Positions 56,451 to 64,000 of a DNA stretch of 64,000 nt are shown here, piece by piece. The stretch comes from Desulfovibrio sp. MES5 (GTDB lineage: Bacteria > Desulfobacterota > Desulfovibrionia > Desulfovibrionales > Desulfovibrionaceae): assembly GCF_002237645.1 (NCBI RefSeq), contig NZ_MJUZ01000041.1, positions 62,001-126,000 of the forward strand. Direction: 5' to 3'. Under the pieces are notes generated by a model. The model made no database searches. It saw only the letters and a list, made by a program, of their open reading frames with translations, and had not been told where the DNA came from. Each line of letters opens with the position of its first letter. Positions within the stretch are counted from its first letter, which is position 1. Position numbers and translations under genes: made by a program.

Positions 56451-57737
56451 TTAACGGGGCGTTTTCTGGCTGCCCGACGGTACGCCGCCGGATGCCGCCT
56501 TGCCCTTGGGCAGAGCTTTTCCGCCCTGTCCGGCGGTTCCGCTGTTGCTGACCTTGGCCTTTGGAGCGGTTTTTCCCGGTGTGCCAGGGCCGTCGGCTTT
56601 AACGGGAGCCGCAGGTTTGGCAACGAGGTCAGCCAGGGCCAGAATGGTGTTGGCGTAGACCACCGATTTATTGTAGGCCATAAGCACTTTGTGCTGCTGG
56701 GCGCGGTTTATGCCCGGCTTCCAGCCATGGCGCGCAAGATAGTTGGACAGGCTGGCCACGGCGTCGGGAACGTGAAACAGATCCACCTTGCCGTCTCCGT
56801 CGCCGTCCGCGCCATAAGCCGCAATGTTGGAAGGCATGAACTGGCACAGGCCCACGGCCCCGTAAATGGAGCTCGGCAAATACCGGGGGTCCAGATCATC
56901 CTGCAAAATATGGGTTACCAGAGCGCGCACTTCCTTATAGGCCCAGTCGGCGCGCTTGGGCATGGTTTCGTCAAACCAGGGCAGATGCTCTTCATAACCC
57001 GGCATGCGGGGCAGCCATTGGCTGATATCGTCAGGCTGGCGGCTTACCGCCATGCTCGCCAGAGTGAACAACGCGTTTTCGGGCACATCGGCAAGAATCT
57101 TGCCCAGGCGCGTCTCCACAAAAAGAAGAGCCACAGCCACGGACGAGGGCACGCCAAATCTGGCCTGGGCCTGACTGAAGGCCAGCTTGTGCTCGGCCAC
57201 AAAATCGCGGCACAGGCGCGCGTTCTGTTCTGTTACGACGCCTTTATAGTATTGCATTGTCGGAGGCGTTACGGAGGGCGGCTTGGGCATGAAGCGGCTT
57301 TTATACAGCTCAAGCATTTTGCGGCCCATAGGCGACTGGCTGGGCAAGGGCGCCAGGGTGGCCAGCAGGGCGTCCACCCTGGGGCCTAAAAGCCCATCGG
57401 CGGCAAGCCGCTGGGCCAGCGGCTGCCACACGACGGGAAGCCCTTCACGGCTCTGTCCGGCAGGGGCGCCGGACGGAGGTTGCAGAGTTTGACCGGTAGG
57501 CGTCACAGCGGCTTCGCCGCTTTGATGAACGCCCGGCAGAACGCCCTTTGCCTGAAGGTCAGTGGCAGTGGTGTTGCCATATCCCGCAGATGTCGGGCTG
57601 GCCTGGTCTGGGGGGGACACGGGCTCGGTGTGCGCGCCGCCACAGGCAGCCGCAAGCATACAGCACGTCAGACAGCAGATCAGCCAGACATTCCTGAACA
57701 AAGGCAACGCCACGTCACCAACCTGGCTCAGGCTCAT
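56451..57737 (-). CDS. mltB: Lytic murein transglycosylase B-type lipoprotein
   Basis: A protein of 428 residues. The signal peptide ends in a lipobox (LAAAC), so it is a lipoprotein. After a Pro/Gln-rich linker, the catalytic domain has the active-site Glu in LLFVETRLGKIL. It then has GAVGLCQFMPSNIAAYGADGDGDGKVDL, as in MltB/SLT_2 enzymes. The C-terminal 60 residues are Lys/Pro/Gly-rich. It cleaves glycan strands of peptidoglycan. Its ATG at 57737 lies 2 bp after the stop of the CI-like regulator gene. Confidence 0.92.
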   Translation of the reverse strand: MSLSQVGDVALPLFRNVWLICCLTCCMLAAACGGAHTEPVSPPDQASPTSAGYGNTTATDLQAKGVLPGVHQSGEAAVTPTGQTLQPPSGAPAGQSREGLPVVWQPLAQRLAADGLLGPRVDALLATLAPLPSQSPMGRKMLELYKSRFMPKPPSVTPPTMQYYKGVVTEQNARLCRDFVAEHKLAFSQAQARFGVPSSVAVALLFVETRLGKILADVPENALFTLASMAVSRQPDDISQWLPRMPGYEEHLPWFDETMPKRADWAYKEVRALVTHILQDDLDPRYLPSSIYGAVGLCQFMPSNIAAYGADGDGDGKVDLFHVPDAVASLSNYLARHGWKPGINRAQQHKVLMAYNKSVVYANTILALADLVAKPAAPVKADGPGTPGKTAPKAKVSNSGTAGQGGKALPKGKAASGGVPSGSQKTPR

Positions 57738-57739
57738 TC

Positions 57740-58432
57740 TTAAAGTTCCTGAAGAATCCATACCACCCGACCTAACAGACGCTTGGCCAGCAGGTCCGGC
57801 GTGAGTGCAGTTTCAGGAAAATCCGACGAATCAGAGCGCAATATATAACCATCCTGGGAGCCATTCAGGAACACGCGCCGCAGGATCACGCCCTCGTTGG
57901 GCGCGAAAAGCGCGTATATGCGTCCCGAAATCACGTCCTTATCCAGGGTGTCCACTCCAAGAAGAGCGTCGGACATCACCGTGGGGATCATGTTGGTTCC
58001 ACGCATGCGCAGCACACATAGTCCGTCTCGCGTAAATGAATGCGGCAGGGATATCTTGCCCGCTATATCCAGAGACGGTCTCGGCTGGTCGTCGCTATAA
58101 TCAGAGCGCATCTGATAAATGGAAGCCACAATTCCTCTGGCCAAAGTATCGCCGTAGTGGGCGGCGCTTTCAGCCAGTGAGGCAGGGGCGTCCTGCGGCA
58201 TATAGCCCTGTTCGGTACGCAGGTACATTGGGCCTATGCCCTGTTTGAGCCAGTCGGGGTTTAGCCCGAACTTTTCAAACAGTTTCATAAACCAGTCGCC
58301 AGGCACTGAATTACGTCGTTTGGCATCAGAGATGCTCGACTGACGTATGTCCAGCACTTCGGCTAATTCAACCTGGGTGCGGCTGTTTGTCGCCAGCTTG
58401 ATACGTTCGTATATTTCTGCAAAGGCAGGCAT
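57740..58432 (-). CDS. CI-like repressor with a degenerate S24 peptidase domain
   Basis: A protein of 230 residues. An N-terminal helix-turn-helix (QVELAEVLDIRQSSISDAKRR) is of the phage CI type. A C-terminal LexA/S24-like domain follows. The self-cleavage serine motif reads GTNMIPT, with Asn147 where Ser is expected. The expected lysine position in GVILRRV is Arg. So self-cleavage is unlikely and the domain may serve for dimer formation or ligand sensing. It lies in an operon between hflC and mltB. The ATG at 58432 is preceded by a 35-bp gap. Confidence 0.88.
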   Translation of the reverse strand: MPAFAEIYERIKLATNSRTQVELAEVLDIRQSSISDAKRRNSVPGDWFMKLFEKFGLNPDWLKQGIGPMYLRTEQGYMPQDAPASLAESAAHYGDTLARGIVASIYQMRSDYSDDQPRPSLDIAGKISLPHSFTRDGLCVLRMRGTNMIPTVMSDALLGVDTLDKDVISGRIYALFAPNEGVILRRVFLNGSQDGYILRSDSSDFPETALTPDLLAKRLLGRVVWILQEL

Positions 58433-58467
58433 GGTCTTGGACTCCGTAACGCGGCGAAACCGCGTCA

Positions 58468-59316
58468 TCAATGTTGAGGATTAAGAAGAGGCGCTTCGTT
58501 GGCCAGCACCATCTTGCTGTTCTCCTTGAGAGATTTTCGCATGGCTTCCAGCCAGCGTTGGTACGCGTAAAACTGGGGAGCCTTGTTATAGGATTGTGCG
58601 TAGACAGAGGCGGCTTTGGCATCGCCCGTGCCTCGCGTAATCTGCGCTTCGCGCGCAGCTTCAGCCAAAATGACAGCGCGCTGGCGGTCTGCATCGGACC
58701 GGATACGCGTGGACTCTTCTTCACCTTCAGAGCGGTACTGCTTGGCCTGGCGTTCACGCTCGGCCCGCATACGCCCAAAGATGGCACGCTGGTTTTCCGG
58801 CGGCAGGTCTGTGCGCTTGATACGCACGTCCAGCACTTCGACACCGTAACTGTGCATCAGGGCTGAAACTTTATTTGTCACTTCCTTCATGATGGCCGCG
58901 CGGTGAGATGATACAACTTCTGTAAGCGTGTATGCGCCCACCAGGGCCCGCAACTGGGAGTAAACAACATCGTCAAGTCGTGCTTGCGCGCCAGGGATGG
59001 TGCGCATGGTACGATAAAACTGCAAAGGATTAATAATCTTCCAGCGGGCGTAGTTATCAAGCACAATGGCCTTCTTATCTACCGTAAAGGCCTCACGCGA
59101 GCGGGCTTCGTAGTCCAGCACCCGCGAGTCGAAGTACACCACATTCTGGATAAAAGGCATCTTAAAGTGCAGTCCGGGTTCATACACCCTATCCAGGGGT
59201 TCACCCAGTTGCAGTACCAGGGCTGTCTGCGTCTGATGCACAGTAAAAAAACATTGACTGCCCACAACCGCGACAACCAGCAACACTATCACTATTGTCA
59301 AAGAATTATTACGCAT
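58468..59316 (-). CDS. hflC: HflC, FtsH modulator
   Basis: A protein of 282 residues with one N-terminal membrane helix (SLTIVIVLLVVAVVGSQCFF) and an SPFH/prohibitin domain. A helical segment rich in Arg/Glu/Ala follows (RAERERQAKQYRSEGEEES). Together with HflK it forms a periplasmic cage that controls FtsH access to membrane proteins. Start ATG and hflK stop share a base (TGATG). Confidence 0.95.
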   Translation of the reverse strand: MRNNSLTIVIVLLVVAVVGSQCFFTVHQTQTALVLQLGEPLDRVYEPGLHFKMPFIQNVVYFDSRVLDYEARSREAFTVDKKAIVLDNYARWKIINPLQFYRTMRTIPGAQARLDDVVYSQLRALVGAYTLTEVVSSHRAAIMKEVTNKVSALMHSYGVEVLDVRIKRTDLPPENQRAIFGRMRAERERQAKQYRSEGEEESTRIRSDADRQRAVILAEAAREAQITRGTGDAKAASVYAQSYNKAPQFYAYQRWLEAMRKSLKENSKMVLANEAPLLNPQH

Positions 59317-60479
59317 CACTTCTTCTCCAAAACCCGGGGGGCAGCAGGCGCGCTCAGTCCGGGCAAGGTCAGGTAGGGCAGGGCCCGCGATGCCGCTGGG
59401 CCGTCCATGAGCACCTTTTCGTCAGCGTTGGCAAGAATGTCTTCCATTGCTTCGTAATAAAGGCGCTGTTCCGTAACCTTGGGAGCCTTGCTGTGCTCCG
59501 CGCTCAGGGCGTCGAAGCGGGCGGTTTCACCTTCGGCGTTGCGCACGCGCGTGGCCTGATAGGCTTCCGCCTCGTTGAGCATGGCCGCCGCCTGACCCCG
59601 TGCCTTGGGCAGAAGTTCGTTGCGGTAGGCTTCAGCCTCATTGATGATGCGGCTTTTGTCCTCTCTGGCGCTGGCCACATCCTTGAATGCGTCAATAACT
59701 TCCTGCGGGGGGTGCACGTCCTGCAACTGCACGGCCAGCACCTGAATGCCCGCTCCGTAACGGTTAAGAATCGTCTGCAAAAGCTGCGTGGCTTCGCTCT
59801 GGATCTTCAGCTTGCCATCAGTGATGGCCGAGTCGATCTGGCTGTTGCCGATAACCTCGCGCATGGCCGCCTCGGCCGCGTTGCGAACGAGGGCCGTGGG
59901 CGCGCTGACGTTAAAAAGATACTGAACCGGGTCGTCAATCTTGTATTGCACGCTGAACTGGACGTTGACAATGTTTTCATCCCCGGTGAGCATCGACGCT
60001 TCTTCCGGAACGGTGCGTACCTGTCCCTGCTGGAAGGTCGCGCTCTGCCCCACGGAACGGAACCCTACCTCACTGCGAAGCACCTGGGTTACCTGAGGCT
60101 TGTATACGCTTTCAATGGGCGCGGGCAGCGCATAGTGCGGCCCGGGGCCTTCAGTACGGTCATATTTGCCAAACCGCAGCACAACGCCCTGTTCGTCAGG
60201 GTTGATTATATATATGCCTGACAGCAGCCAGAGAACCACCACGCCAAGCCCTACAAGCAAAAACCCTCTCCCGTTGGGGAACCGTAACTGCGAAAGCTTC
60301 TTGAAGGGGTTGTCGTCCCCTCCGCCGGGTCTATTAAAAGGGGTACGCTTTGCCCGAGGGGCTTGCTGGCGTTCCTGCCCTTCGTCATCGGGTTCTGTCT
60401 CTCGTTGTGGTCGGGGGGGAGGATTGCCTCCCTGCTGCCGTTGCCGCTTTTCTTGTAGCTTATCCCAATCCCAATTCAT
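59316..60479 (-). CDS. hflK: HflK, FtsH modulator
   Basis: A protein of 387 residues. The N-terminal Pro/Gln/Arg-rich cytoplasmic segment begins MNWDWDKLQEKRQRQQGGNPP. One membrane helix follows (GFLLVGLGVVVLWLLSGIYII), then an SPFH domain opening DEQGVVLRFGKYDRTEGPGPHY and a long charged helix. It is the first gene of the hflK-hflC-repressor-mltB operon. Its partner protease FtsH is encoded at 30.2-32.2 kb. Confidence 0.95.
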   Translation of the reverse strand: MNWDWDKLQEKRQRQQGGNPPPRPQRETEPDDEGQERQQAPRAKRTPFNRPGGGDDNPFKKLSQLRFPNGRGFLLVGLGVVVLWLLSGIYIINPDEQGVVLRFGKYDRTEGPGPHYALPAPIESVYKPQVTQVLRSEVGFRSVGQSATFQQGQVRTVPEEASMLTGDENIVNVQFSVQYKIDDPVQYLFNVSAPTALVRNAAEAAMREVIGNSQIDSAITDGKLKIQSEATQLLQTILNRYGAGIQVLAVQLQDVHPPQEVIDAFKDVASAREDKSRIINEAEAYRNELLPKARGQAAAMLNEAEAYQATRVRNAEGETARFDALSAEHSKAPKVTEQRLYYEAMEDILANADEKVLMDGPAASRALPYLTLPGLSAPAAPRVLEKK

Positions 60480-61004
60480 GACGGAGTTTTACCTTTTTTA
60501 CGTCGTAGCATGATCCCGACTTTTTGAAGCCAGGAAACACCTACGTTTTAGTATGGTGTGAAGTGGTAAAAATAGGGCATGAATGCTGCGCGGTCAAGAA
60601 CACCGTGCCAGTTGCGTAAACAAGTGCATACTGGATAAGGTATAGACCTTTCTTCGTCAAGACTACCTAGTAATTTACTAGGCTGGCTTGCGAACTTCCG
60701 TATTCTCCCTTCTATTCACACCGTAAAGCTCACGCACGAAATTCAAAAAATCGGGCAATCCATAACTGCAAGGTATACGAAACCGCCGAGGCCTGACGTT
60801 GCATTTGCAATATTTTTAAAAATTTTTGCGTATTTTATGCAAAAATCATTGGACTGCCGAACTTTGCGCCAAATCCAGGCTGGCGTAAGCGCGGCCGCAG
60901 GCCGCAAAAAGGCGGCCAGACGCACCCTCGCGGCGCTGCGGTTACATGCCGCAAGGCGCGCCGGGTGTTCTGCCCGCAGAGACAATGTCGCAATGCGCGT
61001 AGCG
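60480..61004. other. 525-bp spacer upstream of hflK
   Basis: It contains the dyad at 60665-60681 and presumably the hflK promoter. No gene is seen. Confidence 0.5.
60665..60681. promoter_or_regulatory. 17-bp perfect dyad upstream of hflK
   Basis: CCTAGTAA and TTACTAGG flank one base. It lies about 185 bp before hflK. It is operator-like in size and could bind the CI-like regulator encoded in the operon. Confidence 0.45.
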
Positions 61005-61265
61005 TTAGTGTGCCAGTTGCACTACATACCCTGTATCGGCATCAACGCTTGGGCTGCGCAGCCTGGCTCCGGCAAAGGGCACAACCCGCATCACATCCAC
61101 CACCTCAGCTTTGACGACAAAACCGGGAGCATACAGCAGACCGTCCCGAACTTTCTGACCTCCGCCCTCCTGCCAAAGCAGCAGGCCGAAAAATAGCCCA
61201 CAACCCGCAAGGGCAGTGCACAACACAACATAAGGAAATCTGGCAGCCTCGCTTGCCTTGTTCAT
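61005..61265 (-). CDS. Small single-pass membrane protein
   Basis: A protein of 86 residues with one membrane helix near the N-terminus (FPYVVLCTALAGCGLFFGLLL). A short, probably extracytoplasmic part (APGFVVKAEVVDVMRVVPFAGARL) follows. A good AAGGAG lies before the ATG, which supports it as a real gene. No family is recognised. It lies downstream of the RNase J gene on the same strand, 582 bp away. Confidence 0.65.
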   Translation of the reverse strand: MNKASEAARFPYVVLCTALAGCGLFFGLLLWQEGGGQKVRDGLLYAPGFVVKAEVVDVMRVVPFAGARLRSPSVDADTGYVVQLAH

Positions 61266-61847
61266 GACAGCTCCTTGCGGCAGTTTTTACCGCCGTCAAT
61301 ATCTTGTCATGAAAAAAGCAAGATCCATGCCGTTAAGGCGCATGTCGCGCGGCATTATCCGGCAGGGGCTTCTTAAAAAAGACGAAAGCCTCACCTCAAG
61401 CCCACGCCAGACAACGCGAATTTCGCGGCACACTCCCCCAGTAAACGCCGGAACCCACAGCAGCGCTCAAAAGCGCGCCAGAGCCTTTGCCCTCTGTTCC
61501 GCACGGGCTGAAGCCACAATCCTGAAATTTCCGGTCTGGCCGCGCGCCCAGGACAAGCGCCAGGACCTCTGGTCCAGCAGCGCCATGCCGAAGGTCTGCG
61601 CAGCCAGTGGCCGCCGTCGGGCCGTCTGGCCCCGAGGGCCTAACGGCACGTAACAGCCCATATTGGCCCATACTGCCCGTAACGGCCAGTCATGCCAGCC
61701 AAGATCAGGCCACAGACGCAAACATATATTTGCAGCGCATACGGCGCGCCCTTTACGACGTCTGGCAACTCAGACAAACCGCGTCTGGCCTTCACGACAG
61801 GCGTCTGCCCGGCGCAGCCGCCAGAGCGGTTTTGCCTTGAAGCCGCG
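61266..61847. other. 582-bp spacer downstream of the RNase J gene
   Basis: Frames are open on both strands, but no start with a ribosome site is seen. 61650-61690 has GGCCCATA/GGCCAG-type short repeats. No terminator with a T-run is visible. Confidence 0.4.
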
Positions 61848-63539
61848 CTAAACCTCGCTGATAATGGCCACCACCACAGGATCGCGCTCAAGCACGCGGC
61901 GGAAGAACCGCCGCAGCGACGAGCGTATGCCCTCCTGCATGCGATTGAGCTGTCCGGGACGAGCCGCTTCAATTTCGTCCAGCACAAGGCACTTGGCGTC
62001 TTCAAGCAGATGGCTGTAGTGCTGCTCGAACACAAATCCCTTGGAAATCATCTCCGGCCCGTGCAGTACGCTGCCGGTTTCAGAATCCACGACCAGCACG
62101 ACAATAACCATGCCCTCATCGCCGAGGATGCGGCGCTCACGCAACACTGCGTAGCCCACGTCGCCAACGCCCTTGCCGTCCACGAGCGTACACTCCACGG
62201 ACACCTTCTGCTCCAGCCTGAACGAGTCTTCCAGCAGGGTCAGGGGCTGCCCGTCCTCCAGAAGAATGACGTTCTCTTCTTTGACGCCACACTCCACAGC
62301 CAGACGGCCATGCTTTACGAGGTGCTGGTACTCGCCGTGCACGGGCACAAAAATCTCGGGCCGTACGGCCTCGAACATTGCCCGCAGTTCTTCGCGCTGG
62401 GCGTGGCCCGAGGCGTGTATGGCGTGGACGCTTTCATACAGCACTTCCGCGCCCATGCGATACATTTCATTGATGAGCTTGGACACGGCCTTGGCGTTGC
62501 CCGGTATCATGCGCGAACTCATGACCACGGTATCGCCCTTGCGGATCTCAAGCTGCCGGTGGCCGCCAAGCACCATGCGCGACAAGGCCGACATGGGTTC
62601 GCCCTGCGCGCCCGTGACCACAAGAACCTGTTCGTTGTCAGGAAGGTCGGGCACGCCGTTGTGGGCGTTGAAAAACTGCGGCGGCAGCTTGGCGATGCCA
62701 AGATCGCGGGCCATCTCTATATTGTTGGCCAGGGATTTTCCGCTGATGACGACAGTGCGCCCGAATTCGCGCGCGAGGTCGAACACTTCCTGTATCCGCT
62801 GGATATGACTTGAAAAAAGCGTAATGACAATGCGTCCTTCCGCCCTGGCAAAGATCTTTTCCAGCGAATCCTTCACTTCCCGTTCCGTGAGGGAATGCCC
62901 CTCACGCATGACGTTTGTGGAGTCTGAAAGTAGAAGGCGCGCGCCCTGCGGCCCCGCGAAATCGCGAAAAACGCCAAGATCAGTGCCCGTGCCGTCAAGA
63001 GGATGCGGATCAATCTTGAAATCGCCGCTATGGACGACGCGCCCGATGGGCGTTTCCACCCCAAGGCCGAAGCCTTCAGGAATGGAGTGACAGACCGGAA
63101 AAAAATGGAAGGTCAGATCGCCCAGCGGCAGCACCGTTTGCGCGTCCACGGGGCACAGTTCCGCCCAGTCGAGAATTTCACGTTCGCGCAGCTTGTGTTC
63201 CACAAGGGCAAGGGTAAACCGCGAACCATAGATCCGCGTGCCCTTGAGTTCGGGCAAAAGCCAGGGCAGAGCCCCTATGTGGTCTTCGTGCCCATGCGTG
63301 AGCACAATGCCGAGCAATCTATCCTTTACGGCGCTGACTGCGCCAAAATGCGGGATAACCACGTCCACGCCCAGATGGGCGTCGTCAGGAAACATGAGGC
63401 CGCAATCCACCATGACCACACCGCCAGCTGTTTCCCACAGCTGACAGTTAAGGCCGATTTCCCCAAGGCCCCCCAGGGGCGTAATAGTAAGGTAGGGTTC
63501 TTTCATTCCTCTTTCGCTTGTGCTTGGCGCTCCAGGCAT
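61848..63539 (-). CDS. rnj: Ribonuclease J
   Basis: A protein of 563 residues. The metallo-beta-lactamase domain has LTHGHEDHIGALP, then the beta-CASP region (SSRMIPGN...HASGHAQREEL). The N-terminal ITPLGGLGEIGLN is the RNase J signature. It has both 5'-3' exonuclease and endonuclease activity on RNA in related enzymes. Start 63539 directly follows the stop of the TolC-like gene (coupled). The ATG at 63506 is the alternative, but its AGAGGA touches the start codon. Confidence 0.93.
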   Translation of the reverse strand: MPGAPSTSERGMKEPYLTITPLGGLGEIGLNCQLWETAGGVVMVDCGLMFPDDAHLGVDVVIPHFGAVSAVKDRLLGIVLTHGHEDHIGALPWLLPELKGTRIYGSRFTLALVEHKLREREILDWAELCPVDAQTVLPLGDLTFHFFPVCHSIPEGFGLGVETPIGRVVHSGDFKIDPHPLDGTGTDLGVFRDFAGPQGARLLLSDSTNVMREGHSLTEREVKDSLEKIFARAEGRIVITLFSSHIQRIQEVFDLAREFGRTVVISGKSLANNIEMARDLGIAKLPPQFFNAHNGVPDLPDNEQVLVVTGAQGEPMSALSRMVLGGHRQLEIRKGDTVVMSSRMIPGNAKAVSKLINEMYRMGAEVLYESVHAIHASGHAQREELRAMFEAVRPEIFVPVHGEYQHLVKHGRLAVECGVKEENVILLEDGQPLTLLEDSFRLEQKVSVECTLVDGKGVGDVGYAVLRERRILGDEGMVIVVLVVDSETGSVLHGPEMISKGFVFEQHYSHLLEDAKCLVLDEIEAARPGQLNRMQEGIRSSLRRFFRRVLERDPVVVAIISEV

Positions 63540-63544
63540 TCGGG

Positions 63545-64000
63545 TCAGCGCCTCATGAGTTCCGGTTGAAATTCGCCCATGGCCACATACAATTGCGACA
63601 GGGCAGTAAGGTAGTCGGCCTTGGCTCCCGTCAGGGCTGCCTGGGCCGTGGTGAGCTTGGACGATGCGTCCAACACGTCAAAGTTGGTGCCCACCTGTTC
63701 CTGGTAGCGGGCCAAAGCCACATGGTAGGCCTCGGTGGCCTGCTCCACGGTTTTTTCCGCCACATTAATGCGTTTTTCTGCTTCGCGCACGGCCAGCAAC
63801 TTGGACTTGATGTCATACCCCACGCTGAGCTTCAGATTTTCCGCCTCATAGCGCATCTTGGTGACAAGCCATCCGGCTTCCTTGTCAGCGTAATAGGTAG
63901 TGCCCCACTGAAAAACATTCCAGGTGGCGCGCGCGCCCACTTCCCAGGTCTGCGAACGCGAGCCGTTGCCGCCGTCCTTTTGCAGGTCGGGCGTGTTGCC
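63545..64000 (-). CDS. TolC-family outer membrane efflux protein (C-terminal part)
   Basis: The last 151 residues of a protein that starts beyond the right edge. The long amphipathic helices (SVGYDIKSKLLAVREAEKRINVAEKTVEQATEAYHVALARYQEQVGTNFDVLDASSKLTTAQAAL) are those of the TolC/outer-membrane-factor repeat. The sequence TNFDVLDA is typical. The stop lies 5 bp before the RNase J start. This type is the outer duct of type I secretion or drug-efflux systems. Confidence 0.9.
   Translation of the reverse strand, partial: GNTPDLQKDGGNGSRSQTWEVGARATWNVFQWGTTYYADKEAGWLVTKMRYEAENLKLSVGYDIKSKLLAVREAEKRINVAEKTVEQATEAYHVALARYQEQVGTNFDVLDASSKLTTAQAALTGAKADYLTALSQLYVAMGEFQPELMRR

Overview
The window reads as chromosome of a GC-rich sulfate reducer of the Desulfovibrio type. 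The pointers are an 11-haem c-type cytochrome, a rubredoxin:oxygen oxidoreductase (flavodiiron protein), an iron superoxide dismutase, a tRNA for selenocysteine, and an ftsH-folP-cdaA-cdaR-glmM block. No prophage, transposase, rRNA or CRISPR array is visible. The genus is inferred from gene content and style, not from a database match.

Left part (1-16.6 kb). A partial multihaem cytochrome gene is followed by an island for acetoin and 2,3-butanediol use. On the minus strand, in transcription order, it holds E2 (acoC), a Lin0512-like protein, E1 alpha (acoA), E1 beta (acoB), acoX, a small conserved protein, an acetoin reductase-like SDR, a second E2, an E3 with a damaged NAD motif, and a fused LipB-LipA that can make the lipoyl cofactor. 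The activator gene acoR (sigma-54 type) is divergent, and a zinc butanediol dehydrogenase follows it. Good -24/-12 promoters lie before both the minus-strand operon and the butanediol dehydrogenase gene. Each is accompanied by an ATGGAACA-type motif that could be the AcoR site.

Middle part (17-32.3 kb). This has the flavodiiron protein, a FadL-type outer membrane protein, PriA and GalU. The operon ftsH-folP-(diguanylate cyclase)-cdaA-cdaR-glmM follows. It couples membrane proteolysis, folate synthesis, c-di-AMP synthesis and wall precursor supply, and a c-di-GMP enzyme is inserted in the middle.

Right part (32.4-64 kb). selC (tRNA-Sec) is followed by a Tat-exported phytoene-dehydrogenase-like enzyme, two chemoreceptors, an MFS transporter, sodB, an exported small protein, tatA, a DEAD-box helicase, and modD. 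Next come a MoxR ATPase/VWA-metallopeptidase pair with an unknown third gene, an EamA transporter, an HD-domain protein with ddl, and the operon hflK-hflC-(CI-like regulator)-mltB. The window closes with a small membrane protein, RNase J and a partial TolC-family gene.

The most striking unexplained structure is in the spacers. Repeat family A (six copies, about 140-150 bp, several hairpins, with compensatory base changes) is scattered without fixed orientation. Repeat family B (four copies with a near-perfect 30-40 bp palindrome) always sits within about 60 bp of a stop codon and always in the same orientation to that gene. These look like two dispersed structured elements. Family B behaves like a portable 3'-end signal.
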